Source: Flaveria trinervia (taxonomy: Eukaryota > Streptophyta > Magnoliopsida > Asterales > Asteraceae). From it: a DNA stretch of 64,000 nt. The stretch is from the NCBI GenBank assembly GCA_025506515.1, contig CM046451.1:51270487-51334486 (forward strand). The letters are read 5' to 3'. Of the stretch, positions 24,201 through 35,171 are shown piece after piece. The notes under the pieces were generated by a model. The model ran no database searches, was not told where the DNA came from, and was given only the letters and a program-made list of their open reading frames with translations. How positions within the stretch are numbered: the first letter of the stretch is position 1; every line of letters begins with the position of its first letter. The position numbers and the translations under genes are program-made.

Positions 24201-25228
24201 TAAAAATTCAGGAAGGGTTAACTACCGCTGAGATGATTAGAGGTGTATCTATTCCAAAAGGAAAAATTGACCAGAAAATCATATCCCGGAAGTATGATAG
24301 CTCTTGGAATATGTTCATGGTTAAAAGAATCTTAAGGCTAGTGTAATTTTTTTACAGAGTACTCTACTCTAGTAAATGCCCTTGAGATTCATGACCTAAT
24401 CTGGAACTGATCAATGATAATGCCATGTTCAGAGGGTATGAATTTGAAGGTATGCTTAAAATGTTCAAGAGAACCAAAAACTTCAATTCATTGAAAGCCA
24501 TATGCATAAGAAAAGACAAATCTTTCAAGAATCCTCTAGAGATAAAACAGCCTAAACCAGTAGAAGAAGTAGTGTTTCCAGAACTAAAGGTGAAACCTAC
24601 AGAATCATTAAAAAGAAAAATGGTGGCTGGCACACACTCCTCAATACCAATATCAAATGTTTATTATGATGAGAAGACCTGTGAGTTGGTGATTGAGAGG
24701 AAGTGGGGAGGTAAAGAAGATGCTGAAATTAGACTGTTCAATGGGTATGAAGTGAGTCTTCTGGATTGATCATATATTCACTACATATACAAAAGGCACT
24801 TTAGAGAGATATCAAACAAATTGGGTCATGAATATCTCCATTTCTTTCTAAAGTGCATCAAAATATTAAAGATGGCATATGATGAGATCAGTGCCAAGTG
24901 GGAGAAAAGAAAGAAGAAGAAGACACCTCTATAGTTGGGCAACATTGTCAAACTAGAAGTTGATGTAGATGGTTCTCTTTTAATTCATAGGGATGGGCTA
25001 TCTATGGTGTCTATTTGGGAACCAACGTCACTTAAAAAACTACCACTAGAACCCATTCACAGTATGAGCAAAATGAAGATTCATGTACTCAGCAGGGATA
25101 AAATGGCAGAAGCTCAAGACTTTGTTAACATGATCAAGGCAATTCTAAATCTAGTTCATGCAACACCTTTTACTCCATCACAAGACCCAGCAGAATCATC
25201 ACAACCTCAATCACTACCCAATCATTGA
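21269..25228 (+). pseudogene. Post-pol ORF of element B (complete length, broken)
   Basis: It is a homologue of 8749-12725 over its whole length. It starts MANLSWSKLHNVSGYL with IIRFISTTSVAYAITVRPIIYENLI. Next come MSAYVFNGLVSN and YKFLIYPRFIQCLIN (21790-21890), a Pro/Ser/His-rich hinge (22090-22340), a coiled coil (22780-22960), a Lys/Glu-rich region, then the C-terminal domain (23700-24350; KYPEWF, KIISRKYDSSWNMFM) and the tail with SSQPQSLPNH. The codon that is TGA in all three A copies is glycine here (~21655), but B has its own stops and frameshifts (near 21616, 21726, 22571, 23580). It ends 34 nt before the LTR. Function unknown. Confidence 0.82.
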
Positions 25229-25248
25229 AGAACACAGGTTGTATAATC

Positions 25249-25262
25249 CTTAAGGGGAGTAT
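25249..25262 (+). other. Terminal polypurine tract of element B
   Basis: CTTAAGGGGAGTAT lies directly before TGTTGGACC at 25263. One G is changed to A relative to the tract at 12745-12759. Confidence 0.88.
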
Positions 25263-25387
25263 TGTTGGACCCTGAAAAGATTATACATGCCAATTCAATA
25301 GGTAGTTGCTGGTTGCTCTGCTGGATTCCCACAAGTCCAAAAGGAAATGAGAATGAATATACTTCACAAAAGAATAACCAAGTATGG

Positions 25388-25670
25388 CTATCCGCATTTG
25401 TCAATGCGGAAGGCAATTAACAAATGTTGACAAGTATTTGTTCTTCCGCATTAACAAATGCGGAAGACCAACAAGTAATGCGGAGAAGATTTTGTTCATC
25501 CGCATTTGTCAATGCGGATGACCAGACAAATGCGCAGAAGTATTTGTTCATCCGCATTAACCAATGCGGATGACCAACATACTAATGCGGCTGATCATGT
25601 GAAGAAATGCTGATCAAGTCATCTCATCCGCATTTGCAAATGCGGATGAACAAGCAGAGATGCGAATCAA
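25388..25670 (+). repeat. U3 palindrome cluster in B's 3' LTR
   Basis: These are the same CCGCATT...AATGCGG inverted repeats as at 12885-13165, largely intact (for example TCCGCATTTGTCAATGCGGA near 25391). The cluster ends about 75 bp before the TATA box. Confidence 0.85.
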
Positions 25671-25739
25671 GACTTTGACTAGTTCTGATGTAATAGTTTA
25701 GGGTAGTTTAGTCATTTTGTAAAAGGCATCTTGTCTGCC

Positions 25740-25748
25740 TATAAATAG
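25740..25748 (+). promoter_or_regulatory. Predicted TATA box of B's 3' LTR
   Basis: TATAAATAG is conserved with 13235-13243 and lies downstream of the palindrome cluster. Confidence 0.7.
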
Positions 25749-25999
25749 AGTAGAAAACCTCGTACATGAGGTGACAAAATTGGACAATCAGAATATTTTG
25801 TATTCTCTAGGTGCATTATTACTTTTCTTGCTAACCCTAGCAGTCATTATAATCAATCACCTTTATTAATATATACAAAGCATTTTTGAGTATTATTTCT
25901 ACATTGAATGTTTTTTGATTGTTTGATTCTACCATTCAATCATTAACTCAATCATTATATTCGATCCTTAGTGAGAATCTCAATCTCACAAGCCAGTCA

Positions 26000-27235
26000 A
26001 CCTCATTTGCAGAAGTAGTCCAAACTGGAGCTGAAGATGTGTTACTTGAATGTCTTCTCAGCTCAAATCTTGGATGAGCATCACCTGTATATAATATTTC
26101 TATAGATCCTCAAACAATATGATAAGATTTGGTAACTAAATCAAGATCAAAGAGCCAATCAGGACCAGAACAAGCCACACTGGTGTGTGTTCATTGAAAG
26201 TGAAATTTGCTTTCTCCTCAACAATTCTAGTTCTGAGATTGTACATTATATAAGCCTTAGCTTGGGAAGAGTATCCAATAAAGTGTCCATCATCTGATTT
26301 CTCAGCAAATTTGGCAATTTGATCCTTAGTATTCAAGATGGTGCAAGGACTACCAAATGACCTGAGAAAACCAAGGAAAGGTTTCCCTTGTGCCAAAGTT
26401 CATAAGAAGTCTTGCCATGAGTCTTAACTACTAAAACTCTATTCTGTACATAGCAGGCAGTGTTGACTGCCTCTGCCCAGAAGGTGATGGGTAGCTTAGA
26501 GTCAGAGAGCATTGTTCTTGCAGCTTCAATTACTGTCCTGTTTCTTCTCTCAGCAACACCATTCTGCTGAGGAGTCCTGGGAGCACTGTTTTGTGTTGTA
26601 ATACCTTTTTCATCATAGAATGCATAAAGGATTTGGTTCTTGAATTCAGTTCCCTGTTCACATCTTGTGATTTTGATCTTGTGATCAGATTGATTCTCAA
26701 TCTTCAAGATGAAACTCTTCAGAATCTTAAGAGTCTCATCCTTAGTTCTAAGGAAGAAGACCCAAGTGAATCTTGTAAAGTCATCTGTGATCACTAAGCA
26801 GTAAGAGGTCCTTCCTAGACTCATTACACCGGTGGGGCCAAAGAGATCCATATGTGCCAAGTGTAGGGGTGTAGTGATGGAGTTCCATTACATACGCTTG
26901 TGAGATACCTTATGTTGCTTCCCTTTCAGGCATGCAACACAATGGTCATCACTTGTGAACTCTTTCTTTGGCATTCCAGTTACCAAATCATTCTTAATCA
27001 GTTTATTTAGGTTTTTAAAGTTTACATGGCACATTCTTTTATGCCATAGGAAAGACTCATCACTATTTGCTTTAGACAGGAAGCATGAAACTTCTCTATA
27101 GGGAGATGTTTCTTGCAAATCCATCTTGTACATATTCCCTTTCCTGGGGGCTCTAAGTAGAATATGCTCATGAGAAATGACCACCACAGGCTTGAGAACA
27201 ATGCACTCATGCTCAATAAAGAGCATGTTATGAAT
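26000..27235 (-). pseudogene. Integrase of element C
   Basis: The zinc-binding part is at 26888-27226 (LWHKRMCHVNF, CVACLKGKQHK). The core at 26333-26860 has MDLFGP, ITDDFTRFTWVFF, RCEQGTEFKN (normally RSDNGTEFKN, so the second catalytic Asp is Glu) and NGVAERRNRTVIEAARTML. The C-terminal part at 26136-26396 has FLGFLRSFGSPCTILN and GHFIGYS. A frameshift near 26390 and the stop at 26888 separate the pieces. From 26135 to 26000 the Ser/Thr-rich linker before RT begins and is then lost to the A/B insertion. Confidence 0.87.
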
Positions 27236-27500
27236 CTGATCACAAATTGGGATACACTCAGAAGATTGTATCCAAGCTCCTTGATAAAGTTTACTTTTTC
27301 AATGCTGAGCTTACCATTTCTGACCTTGCTCCTTCCTGAAATGTAACCACCTTCATCTCCTCCAAAAGCAACTGGCCCTTCATCAATCTCTTCAAAGTTC
27401 TAGAGTAGTGACCTATTGCCTGTCATGTGCCTGGAACAGGCACTGTCAATGATCCAGACATTTTTGTTTGTCTTCAGCTGTCCATACACAAAGAAAATGA
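27236..27500 (-). pseudogene. Protease region of element C
   Basis: The translation reads WIIDSACSRHMTGN around 27420-27455. The active-site triad D-S/T-G reads DSA (27439-27447), which should inactivate it. VAFGGDEGGYISG and NLLSVSQF follow towards the integrase. Confidence 0.8.
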
Positions 27501-28986
27501 TTAGTTACATTTGGAAACCCAAGCCTTACTTGTCTTGGGCTTATCAAGAGAAACAGAAGGTAATGCAACAGTAATGGATCCTATGGTTGTGCTAGGAGGA
27601 TCTTGAGCTATTGTTGATGGAGAATTTTTAGTCACTTGGTCTTTCTTAGACTTCCACACCACTTTTGGAGTGTTGAACTTGACCTTCAATACTTCAATAG
27701 TTTTTGATACTTCAGAAGTTTTGATGACTGAGCCTTGGGAAGATTCGCATACACTGTAGCAGACTTTAGTGCCTTGGAAGTATTCCTTCTTTCCGAGACC
27801 AACTTTTCTTCTCAGAGCAGTTTTCCACTTGCCTTCTTCTAAGATTTGGAGCTTCCGAAGGAAAAAAATTTTCCTTCCGAAGCTTGAATCTTCTTGGAAC
27901 TCTTGGAAGTCCGTGGTTTGATCGTATGAAGAGTACCCATAGGATTGTATGGACAATCTTTAGCAAGATGAGTAGTACTCTCACACATAACACACTCCAG
28001 TTTCTTCTTCGCAAGGGCCTTCTACTGGGAATAAGACTGACTTTGGTCACATCCCTTCTCCACCCTCATCTTTGTAAATGCTAAGACAATCCTTTTGACT
28101 AGGGACTATTCTTGGAGTTTGATGGTCCAGGTTGTGTAGCAGTGGTAAACAGCAGATCAGTCTTCTTATTGGTACTGAGATGATTCGAACAAGAACTAGA
28201 ACTCTTAGCAGAAGAGTTTAGGTTGATGTCTTCAGTCATTACTACTTTAAAACCTGCAAAAAACAAAACTTGCTTCTGCATGGAGTCAAAAGTAGCCTTG
28301 ATCTCTTGAGCCTTACTTGCTTTCATTTTGCTCTTCCTGATTAAGTTCTTCCTCATTGACATGGTCATCACAGTCTTCTTCTTCTCCTCAGAAGGATAGT
28401 GGCCCTTCTTAGAATCCTCCTCTTCACTCGTCTCAGAGGAATTCTTCACTATCACTTCTTCATCCTCTTCACTCAAAGGATCTATGTGAGGAAGCTCATC
28501 TTCACAAATTCCACACCTAGCTGATCTTACAGACAAGATTGTGTGTGGAGGAGCTATCTCATTTGATCCTAGTCCCTGCTTGTTTTGATAGCACACTTTG
28601 TTATGCAGGGATGAGGATATCATGTTCTTGAAGGTCTCTTCTTCAAGAACACACTTGTCTGCCCTGGCTTTCCTGATCACAAGCTCAGCTTGGCACTCAG
28701 TCAGCTTTGTTATGAGATCCTTCATTTGAGTCCTAAAATCTGTATGCTCATGTTTTAGAACTGAAATTGTTTTCTCTAAGTCCACTATCTTCAGTTTATA
28801 ATCATTTCCAGACTTTCTAAAATCAGCTTTTAAAATGTTTAAGGACTCAAGATTAGATCCCATCTCCAAGTTATAGGACATGTATCTATTTACTTTAGCA
28901 ATGCATTTAGGGGTACGGAGATGTTCCAATACCTTGGCTTCATCATGATCTGCCACCAATGCTTGGTTTGGAGAAGTATCTTCCAC
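27501..28986 (-). pseudogene. gag-pol linker of element C with coiled coil and second zinc knuckle
   Basis: The 28099-28986 frame contains a long coiled coil (NLESLNILKADFRKSGNDY..., VDLEKTISVLKHEH) and a Ser/Glu/Lys-rich basic segment. Downstream a CCHC knuckle, CVMCESTTHLAKDC, lies at 27953-27994. The 27501-27956 frame is Lys/Ser-rich and ends TSKAWVSK just before the protease. CTTCCGAAG motifs around 27852-27885 sit inside this coding sequence. E has the same arrangement at 43400-44700. Confidence 0.8.
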
Positions 28987-29868
28987 CTCAAAGCTCCAGT
29001 CAAAGCCTCCTTCTTCAACAGTACAGCAACTTGCTGCTTTGGCTTCTCATTTTGGGGAGCTTTGTCAGTGTAGTTGTGTCTGGACTGTGTTTGGCCACCA
29101 TTTGTTCTAGGTGCCTTACACTCCCTGGCAAAGTGGCCCATCAAGTTACAGTTGTAACACTTGACTTTGCCTTTGTCCAGGCTAAACTTTCCACTGGTTG
29201 CATTGCTTGGAAACATCCTTCTACTCTGCTTGTAGAACTTCTTGGCTCTATGACTAAGAAGAGCCATCAGCTGGACTAGCTCCATGTACTCCAGATCATC
29301 TGGATGGATGCAGTTTAGGTGTTCAAGGGTGAATAGAAAGCTGCCACAACTTTCATCAAAAGACACAAAAGCTGAGAAGAACTTGTCTCTTGGAATGGAC
29401 TTCCTTGAGTGTACTTCTCCTTGGTGTCTTTGGAAAGGTGATGAAAGGACACTTAGGTGAGTTGTCAGGGAAGCATATGAGATGATGTTGGGGTTCTATG
29501 CTATCCCTTTCAACTACATGCAGGGCTGAACTCATTTGATTGTTGGAGTTGCCAGATGAACCTTGGATGTTCATCTTTATCCGGTAGCCATTGAGAATCC
29601 CATATAACTCTGTTAGAGTAAGAGTTTTTAGATTCTCCGTCCTCTTGATCACCATGTAGTAGTGCGTCCACTGCCTGGGAAGTGAGGACATGAACTTCAT
29701 TACAATGTCCCTGTTCTCAAGAGGAACTCCTCTATCCACAAGGGTATCCACAATCTCAACATACCTGAAGTATTGCTGAGTCATGGTTTCCCTTGTTTTG
29801 AAGGTGAAGTTTTCAAACTGCTACTTCAAGAGATCCTTCTTGTTCTCCTTAGCTTCAGAGGAACCCTC
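28890..29868 (-). pseudogene. gag C-terminal part of element C
   Basis: The 29356-29784 frame has YFRYVEIVDTLVDRG, FMSSLPRQWTHYYMVIKRTENLKTLTLTELYGIL (UBN2-type copia gag). The 28890-29366 frame has LEYMELVQLMALLSHRAKKFYKQ and the zinc knuckle CYNCNLMGHFAREC (29118-29159). Towards 29868 the frame continues (LLKQ-FENFTFKT) and stops at the D insertion. It resumes at 56549. Confidence 0.88.
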
Positions 29869-29873
29869 ATACA
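29869..29873 (+). other. Left target-site duplication of element D (ATACA)
   Basis: ATACA immediately precedes D's 5' LTR and is repeated at 56544-56548 right after the 3' LTR. Removing D and one copy rejoins C's gag on the minus strand. Confidence 0.93.
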
Positions 29874-30169
29874 TGTAGAAACATGTGTCCCTAGTTTCTA
29901 ATCTTAATGTAATATCTTTGTATTGTCTTACACTTATGTAATTGTAATTGTACAGGTACTTAATGAAATACAATATGTGGTGGTGCTTAATGTTGAATAT
30001 TTCATTGTTTGGTATGTAATAATGCTTATTGACTTGACTATATTGGTTGTGGTTGTTTGAATACTATCTAAAACAATTAATGACTATGAAACATATTCAA
30101 ACTTAATCATGTGAAGTTCTCATATGATTGGCCCATGCTAATGGACCATACACATGAACAACTTCATGC

Positions 30170-30330
30170 TAATGAACCAGTCGTACGAATGAACCAGGAG
30201 ACTGGATCAGTCGCATGATTGAAACATGAGATTGACTCAGTCGCATGACTGAACACTCAGTCGTGCGAATGGATCAACCGCATGACTCAATCGCACGACC
30301 GAAAAATGCAAATGGTCCAGTCGCATGATT
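30170..30330 (+). repeat. U3 palindrome cluster of D's 5' LTR
   Basis: Repeated arms around CAGTCGTACGAATGAACC, CAGTCGCATGATTGAA, CAATCGCACGACCGA. The cluster ends about 15-20 bp before the TATA box. The same motif family recurs at 30840-31060, 51460-52330 and 56100-56260. Confidence 0.8.
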
Positions 30331-30344
30331 GAGAAACCTTAACC

Positions 30345-30352
30345 TATAAATA
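30345..30352 (+). promoter_or_regulatory. Predicted TATA box of D's 5' LTR
   Basis: TATAAATA lies right after the palindrome cluster and is conserved at 56271-56278 in the 3' LTR. Confidence 0.7.
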
Positions 30353-30618
30353 CCACTTAAATCATGGAGAAAGAGACACTTCAAATATCTTCATACCCAG
30401 ACATACCCTAGCCCTTCAGATACATCTAGTAACCTGTTCCAACTTCAAAGATCGCAGTAGATCGATTGCTAATCATTCTTAATGTTTAGATTCAATCCTT
30501 AATTGATTCTACATGCGTTCTCACTTATTGGATCACCAATCAAATATGATTCCACAATATTTGATTCGGTATACGGGTAAATCTGTTAGTATTCGCTGAG
30601 TACACCATCCCTAACAAG

Positions 30619-30630
30619 TGGTATCAGAGG
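30619..30630 (+). other. Primer-binding site of element D
   Basis: TGGTATCAGAGG lies two bases after the 5' LTR and matches the initiator-Met tRNA 3' end complement at 11 of 12 positions. It primes minus-strand DNA synthesis. Confidence 0.92.
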
Positions 30631-31124
30631 TTTGGCTCTAGATTTACGTGTGATTCAATCGTCTTGACATAAAAAATTGTGTTTTTACGCTCAAAAAACA
30701 AAATCTTTTGTGTCAAATAGGGTTTTAGACATCTTTTGATCATAAAGTTAGTTTTTTCCAGCATACGGGAATTAGGGTTAGCAAAAATTCATATTTTTGC
30801 ATTCAAACACCTTAAACCTAGAAATTTTTTAAATCCAACAGATTGAGTCGCACGAATGGCTCAATCGCACGACTGAGGTCATACGCATTCCCCATACGCA
30901 CGCGTTCCCCATACGCACGACTGGACTCAGTCGCACTTCCATTCATCCAAATGAGAAGACTATTCGCATTGTCATCCGCATTAGTTCATTCGGCCGACTG
31001 AGTCATCACCATTTGTTCAGTCGCACGATTGAACTATCCGCGTAGTTCAATCGCCCGAATTGGCAAATCGCACACCTTATTCGCCCTAATACAAACGTTT
31101 GGTTTAAATTTAAATTTAATAACA
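30631..31124 (+). other. 5' leader of element D
   Basis: This untranslated leader lies between the PBS and the gag start. The part at 30840-31060 carries more copies of the LTR palindrome (AGTCGCACGAATGGCTCAAT, CGCACGACTGAGG). No ORF is supported before the ATG at 31125. Confidence 0.75.
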
Positions 31125-32380
31125 ATGGAGGACCAATATTCACCAGGGAGAGACTCACGTATACAAAATTTACTACTACTGGAGGATGAGGTGAGGAATC
31201 ATAATAAACTCCCAAAGCTGATCACGTTAGATGAATATCCACAATGGAAACAACGTTTTGAGATCTACATAAACGGAGTAGATCCAAATCTATGGGAGCC
31301 TATAGAGTCGGGGTACAGCATGCCTGTAGGAGCTAATTGTGTGAAACTCACACTTGGTGGCATGACTGACGGACAAAAGGTGAAATATAATGCAGAGAAG
31401 AAGTTTATGCTTTGCTTACTCAGTCAATTCCGAAGGATATTTTCCATCCATTATCGGAATATACACAAGCAAAGAAGCTCTAGGATGCATTGGAGAAACG
31501 GTATGATGGAAACGCATCATTGAAGGCCATAAAGGCTAAGGCTTTAAAGAAGGAGTTTGAAAACTTCTCCTCGATAGGAAAAGAAAGCCTAGATGATGTT
31601 ATCGATAGGTTCTACCACTTGATGAGTGAGATGCACACTCATGGAGTATCGACGTCAATGGAGGACTAAGTGTCCAACTTTGCAGACGGGTCGCCAGAGA
31701 AATGGGTGTCATTTGTCTCCAATGTCAGACAGAATGGTATGCTAACGAAGTTAGATATCAATGACTTCATTCTGAAACAGAGAGAAGAAGAACTGAGGAT
31801 GAAGTACAGAGCTCAAAAGGCTTCATATGATGAGAATCGTATACTGTACAGCGCGACTCCTCAAGCCAAAACATCTGGAACACCTCTTCAAACAGCTTTG
31901 GTATCAAGCTCGTCTAGTCCTTCACCAACCTCTACTTGAGGGTCAAAAACGTCAGGGTCGTCTGGTACCCAATATGTTACACCTGAAGCAAATGCAGCAA
32001 AGCTTAAGACCGAGAACTTCGGCAATGTGACAGTTGAGGTAGCTAAAGAGCACATGGATCTCTTAGTTGTGGTAGTCCACTCCTATGATGGACTAATTGC
32101 TAGAAAGATTGGGAACTACCATATGGCAGATGAGGACTATGAGCAGGTGGTTGAGACAGAGCTGGAGAGGATGGATATAATGCGAGCGTTAGCCAGCACA
32201 GTCCAGAGAGCTAAGAAGTTTGTTAAAAAGACTTGACAAAATTTGATTGCTACTAAGGACACTACCATCGTCTTTGATAAATCCAAGGTAACCTGTTTCA
32301 ACTGCGGCGAGAAAGGGCAATTCAAAAGGGAGTGCGTGAAGCCTAAGAACTGGCAATGGGAATCATTTCTCCTCCTTTAA
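31125..32380 (+). pseudogene. gag of element D (broken)
   Basis: The ATG at 31125 gives MEDQYSPGRDSR; an in-frame ATG at 31029 lies in the palindromic leader and is less likely. LDEYPQWKQRFEIYINGVDPNLWEPI is the copia gag N-terminal block. A frameshift near 31430 moves the protein to the next frame (ALDALEKRYDGN, KKEFENFSSIGKESLDDVIDRFYHL), with stops at about 31667 and 31937. The zinc knuckle CFNCGEKGQFKREC is intact at 32294-32335. Confidence 0.87.
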
Positions 32381-33928
32381 TCATAAGGAGAAACCAACTA
32401 GCGGTCCTACTTCATCAAGCAAGGATCCCAAAGCCTTGACTGCTCATGATGATGGACATGACTGGAGCTTTCGGTTTGTCTCACGGGAGAATCCAATATG
32501 CTAGTGTGGAGGATATCGATGATGACTCTGCCAGTGAAGGAGATATAGCAGTCGAACTTGTAATGTCAACATCAGAAGAAACTACACCAGTGCTCACCTA
32601 CCTACCTGAAGAAGGGAATACTACAACAACGTCAAAATCACCAGGTCTAGGAACATCATATTTTGCATTGATGGCTTATTCTTCAGAAACCACTCAGGTA
32701 AGTACTACTAACCAACTTTTTAATAATCATGCTTGTTCTGATTGTAATAAATTTAGAGAAAGCATTGATTTAGAATTTTCTAGGTTATTAGATCATAATG
32801 ATAACTTAGTAAAGGACCTAGAACTATGCCTAAAGCTAACAGAGTTTTAAAACAAAATGAGTATAGTTACAAAGAAAAAATAGACCTTTTGAACAAACAA
32901 CTTAGGGAAATAGAAGTTGTAGCCTTTAACCAAGCTAGTGACATTAGGTACTATCTAAACTCCCTATAGGACACTAAGAAGCAAAAAGCAATTTTAGAAG
33001 TAGAAGTTAATTCCCTAAAACAAAAACTGCATAGTTGGACTAGTTCTTCACACATAGTCTAAAACTTAGTGAGAGAAAGAAACAATAGGGAGGGATTGGG
33101 TTATAAAGTGGTTCCACCACCATATGAGATCTTGATGAACACAAAATGTAAATAAATTAATGATGGTCCAATCAAGGATCATGTGGTGTCTACTCCTCTT
33201 GTAAGTGATCTAGATTCCACATGTTCATCAAATGAATGTGGCACTAAACAAAAGGAGGCAACTTCTAAGGCAAAAGGTAAAATGCCTTGTATTAATCTGG
33301 ACAAAGAGTTTGAAAATGTTAGTATAAAGTCTGGTTCAACAATTGTCAAACTTGAACCTAAAAGGACCAATAATGTTAACCAATCACGTCCTTCATGTCA
33401 AAGTCGAGTAAATAGAAAAGAAAAGATGTTAAATATGTTAAAGCAATTAACTTTGTTAAATATGACAAAACATCTAAACAAGGAGAGTCAAAACCCAACA
33501 AAGTAAGGTCCCCGGGTGTCACATACATCTCAACAGAAACAATAAAATGTAAAGTCAAAAGCAGAGCTTGCTAAACTTGTGGAGAGTATGGACACATTGC
33601 ATCTCACTATCCTTACTATCAGACACCGAGGAGGAAAGTTGAACTTCCTGAATAAAAACCTAGCGCTTTTAAGAGGAACTCAGTGACGCCACCTAAAAGA
33701 GATAGTGAACCTAAAGTTCAACACATTAGTCAGTCGTCTGTTTATCAAAAACATGCCTTACACAAAGCTGGCTTATGGAAGGAGAAATCAACCTCATTGT
33801 CTGATATTGAAAACAAGAAGACATATGAACTTCCCTCATCCTCGAATAGTCAATGGGTTACCTTTATGATGTGTGATACCTCTGCGAAACCCAAGCTAGT
33901 GAAGCCTTGGTTCCCTAACCTAAACTAA
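32381..33928 (+). pseudogene. gag-pol linker of element D
   Basis: Acidic and Ser/Thr-rich frames (32446-32850, then 32851-33120 in another frame) contain a probable coiled coil (ELCLKL..., KIDLLNKQLREIE). A Lys-rich frame follows at 33183-33506. A second CCHC-like motif around 33560-33610 reads TCGEYGHIASHY, with the last Cys replaced by Tyr and a stop inside. The stretch ends just before the protease. Confidence 0.75.
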
Positions 33929-33938
33929 TGTTTTCAAA

Positions 33939-34272
33939 TTGAATGTGCAGGGTGTTCGATATAGTGTTGAAACCAGCACATGGATTATAGACAGCGGAGC
34001 ATCGAGGCAAATGATAGGGAACAGGGATGTCTTATCAAATGTCAAACAGATAAAAGGAGGTCTTGTTTCGTTTGCTGGAAACAAAGGTGGGTACATCACA
34101 GCTCAAGTGGAAGTAGGTAATCAAAAACTGAAGTTTGACAAGGTAAACTATGTTCAACAACTTCAGAATAACTTGCTTTCTGTTTCACAAATTTGTGATA
34201 AAGACTTTAGGTAGTGTTTGACAAAAAGAAGTGCTATGTCCTCAAGAAGGACTACGTCATCCCGGAGGATCA
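33939..34272 (+). pseudogene. Protease of element D, cut by element E
   Basis: STWIIDSGASRQMIGNRDVL has DSGA at 33990-34001, an intact aspartic protease active site, followed by VSFAGNKGGYI and NNLLSVSQICD. The frame stops near 34214. The following sequence (VFDKKKCYVLKKDYVIPEDQ) runs into E's target site and resumes at 46793. Confidence 0.87.
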
Positions 34273-34277
34273 AGTAT
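34273..34277 (+). other. Left target-site duplication of element E (AGTAT)
   Basis: AGTAT directly precedes E's left LTR and is repeated at 46788-46792. Confidence 0.93.
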
Positions 34278-35141
34278 TGCAGGATCGGGTTTTTCACTTA
34301 GACACTTGGATTTCTCTCAAACTCACTTATAGAAACACTCAACTCAGATGAAGTAAAGTCTTTTACAAGAGTTGATAATAATATAATAAGTAGTAAAGGA
34401 ACACACAAAAATAAATTTTCAAGGCACTTGTATATATTACTTCTCAACTCAAGATATTACAAGACTCTTACAAGCATGATATATGAGTTACAATAAGAAA
34501 CTATATATACTAGATCTTATAGCTGGATATACTTTGATACCAGCTAGAAACCTAAGACTAAAGAATATACTACAATGCTAAAGTTAAGGTATCTTAGATA
34601 AAGTATTATCTAAGATATGGTAGTCATGACATGTCTATGACTTTACTTTTGTCACCAACTAAAGATGGAAACTGTACTAACATAAAAAGGTAAATAGTGG
34701 ATTAAAGTATGGTCAACTACATGGCTTTTGAGAAAACACCATGTAGTATCTCCGAGATTTGCAGCAGTGTGTCAGGGAGACCATACTTATGTCCACTGGA
34801 TAATGGCAGTGTTTTCCGAAGGTAAGCTAGCTTTGGAAGAACAAGTTCCTCTGAAGCCACTTATACTTCGGATGCGGCTTCTATACTTCCGAGGCTTGAG
34901 GTCTTCTGTACTTCGGAAGTTGACTTCAGATCTTTCTTTCTAAGTCTTGAACTTCGGAAGTAGGTTCTTTGTCTTCGGAAGTTGGATTTTTTCCTTCGGA
35001 AGTAAGTTTTACACTTTGTCTTCGGAAGAGCTCCTTTTTCCTTCGGAATTTCCACACTTAGCTTGGGAAGTCCTTTATTTGTTGTACCAAAATCTTCTAA
35101 GTGACTTGGTTTTGGTTGCACCGGCCTTTCTAGATCCAACA
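34278..35141 (-). repeat. 3' LTR of element E
   Basis: On the plus strand it reads TGCAGGATCGGG ... GATCCAACA (TGTTGGATC ... CCTGCA in element orientation). It is 864 bp, against 773 bp for the 5' LTR, which has lost two short segments. CTTCGGAAG palindromes cluster at 34815-35050. A possible TATA (minus strand) is at 34501-34510. Confidence 0.92.
34815..35050 (-). repeat. U3 CTTCGGAAG palindrome cluster of E's 3' LTR
   Basis: TTCCGAAG, CTTCGGAAG and ACTTCGGAAGT recur about every 20-30 bp. CTTCSGAAG is a near-perfect 9-bp dyad. In element orientation it lies upstream of the TATA candidate, in U3, as in A/B, D and F. Confidence 0.82.
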
Positions 35142-35155
35142 AACTCCCCCTAGGC
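35142..35155 (-). other. Polypurine tract of element E
   Basis: On the minus strand CCTAGGGGGAGTT directly precedes TGTTGGATC. The post-pol ORF stop (35172) is about 30 nt upstream. Confidence 0.9.
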
Positions 35156-35171
35156 TGATGCTACCAAAACC

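Larger units (their letters stand above)
25263..25999 (+). repeat. 3' LTR of element B
   Basis: It starts TGTTGGACC, ends near GCCAGTCA and is homologous to 12760-13496 throughout. Beyond it the sequence switches to minus-strand element C pol, so this is the right edge of the A/B insertion. Its target duplication cannot be checked because the left edge is outside the window. Confidence 0.88.
29874..30616 (+). repeat. 5' LTR of element D
   Basis: It begins TGTAGAAACATGTGTCCC and ends CCCTAACA, two bases before the PBS, and matches 55847-56543. It carries a ~46-bp segment near 30000-30045 that the 3' LTR lacks. Palindromes built on CAGTCGCACGACTGA lie at about 30170-30330. Confidence 0.92.

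Noticed and set aside
34728..35153. ORFs inside E's LTR
   Set aside because: They translate U3 palindromes on either strand and are not kept in the other LTR.
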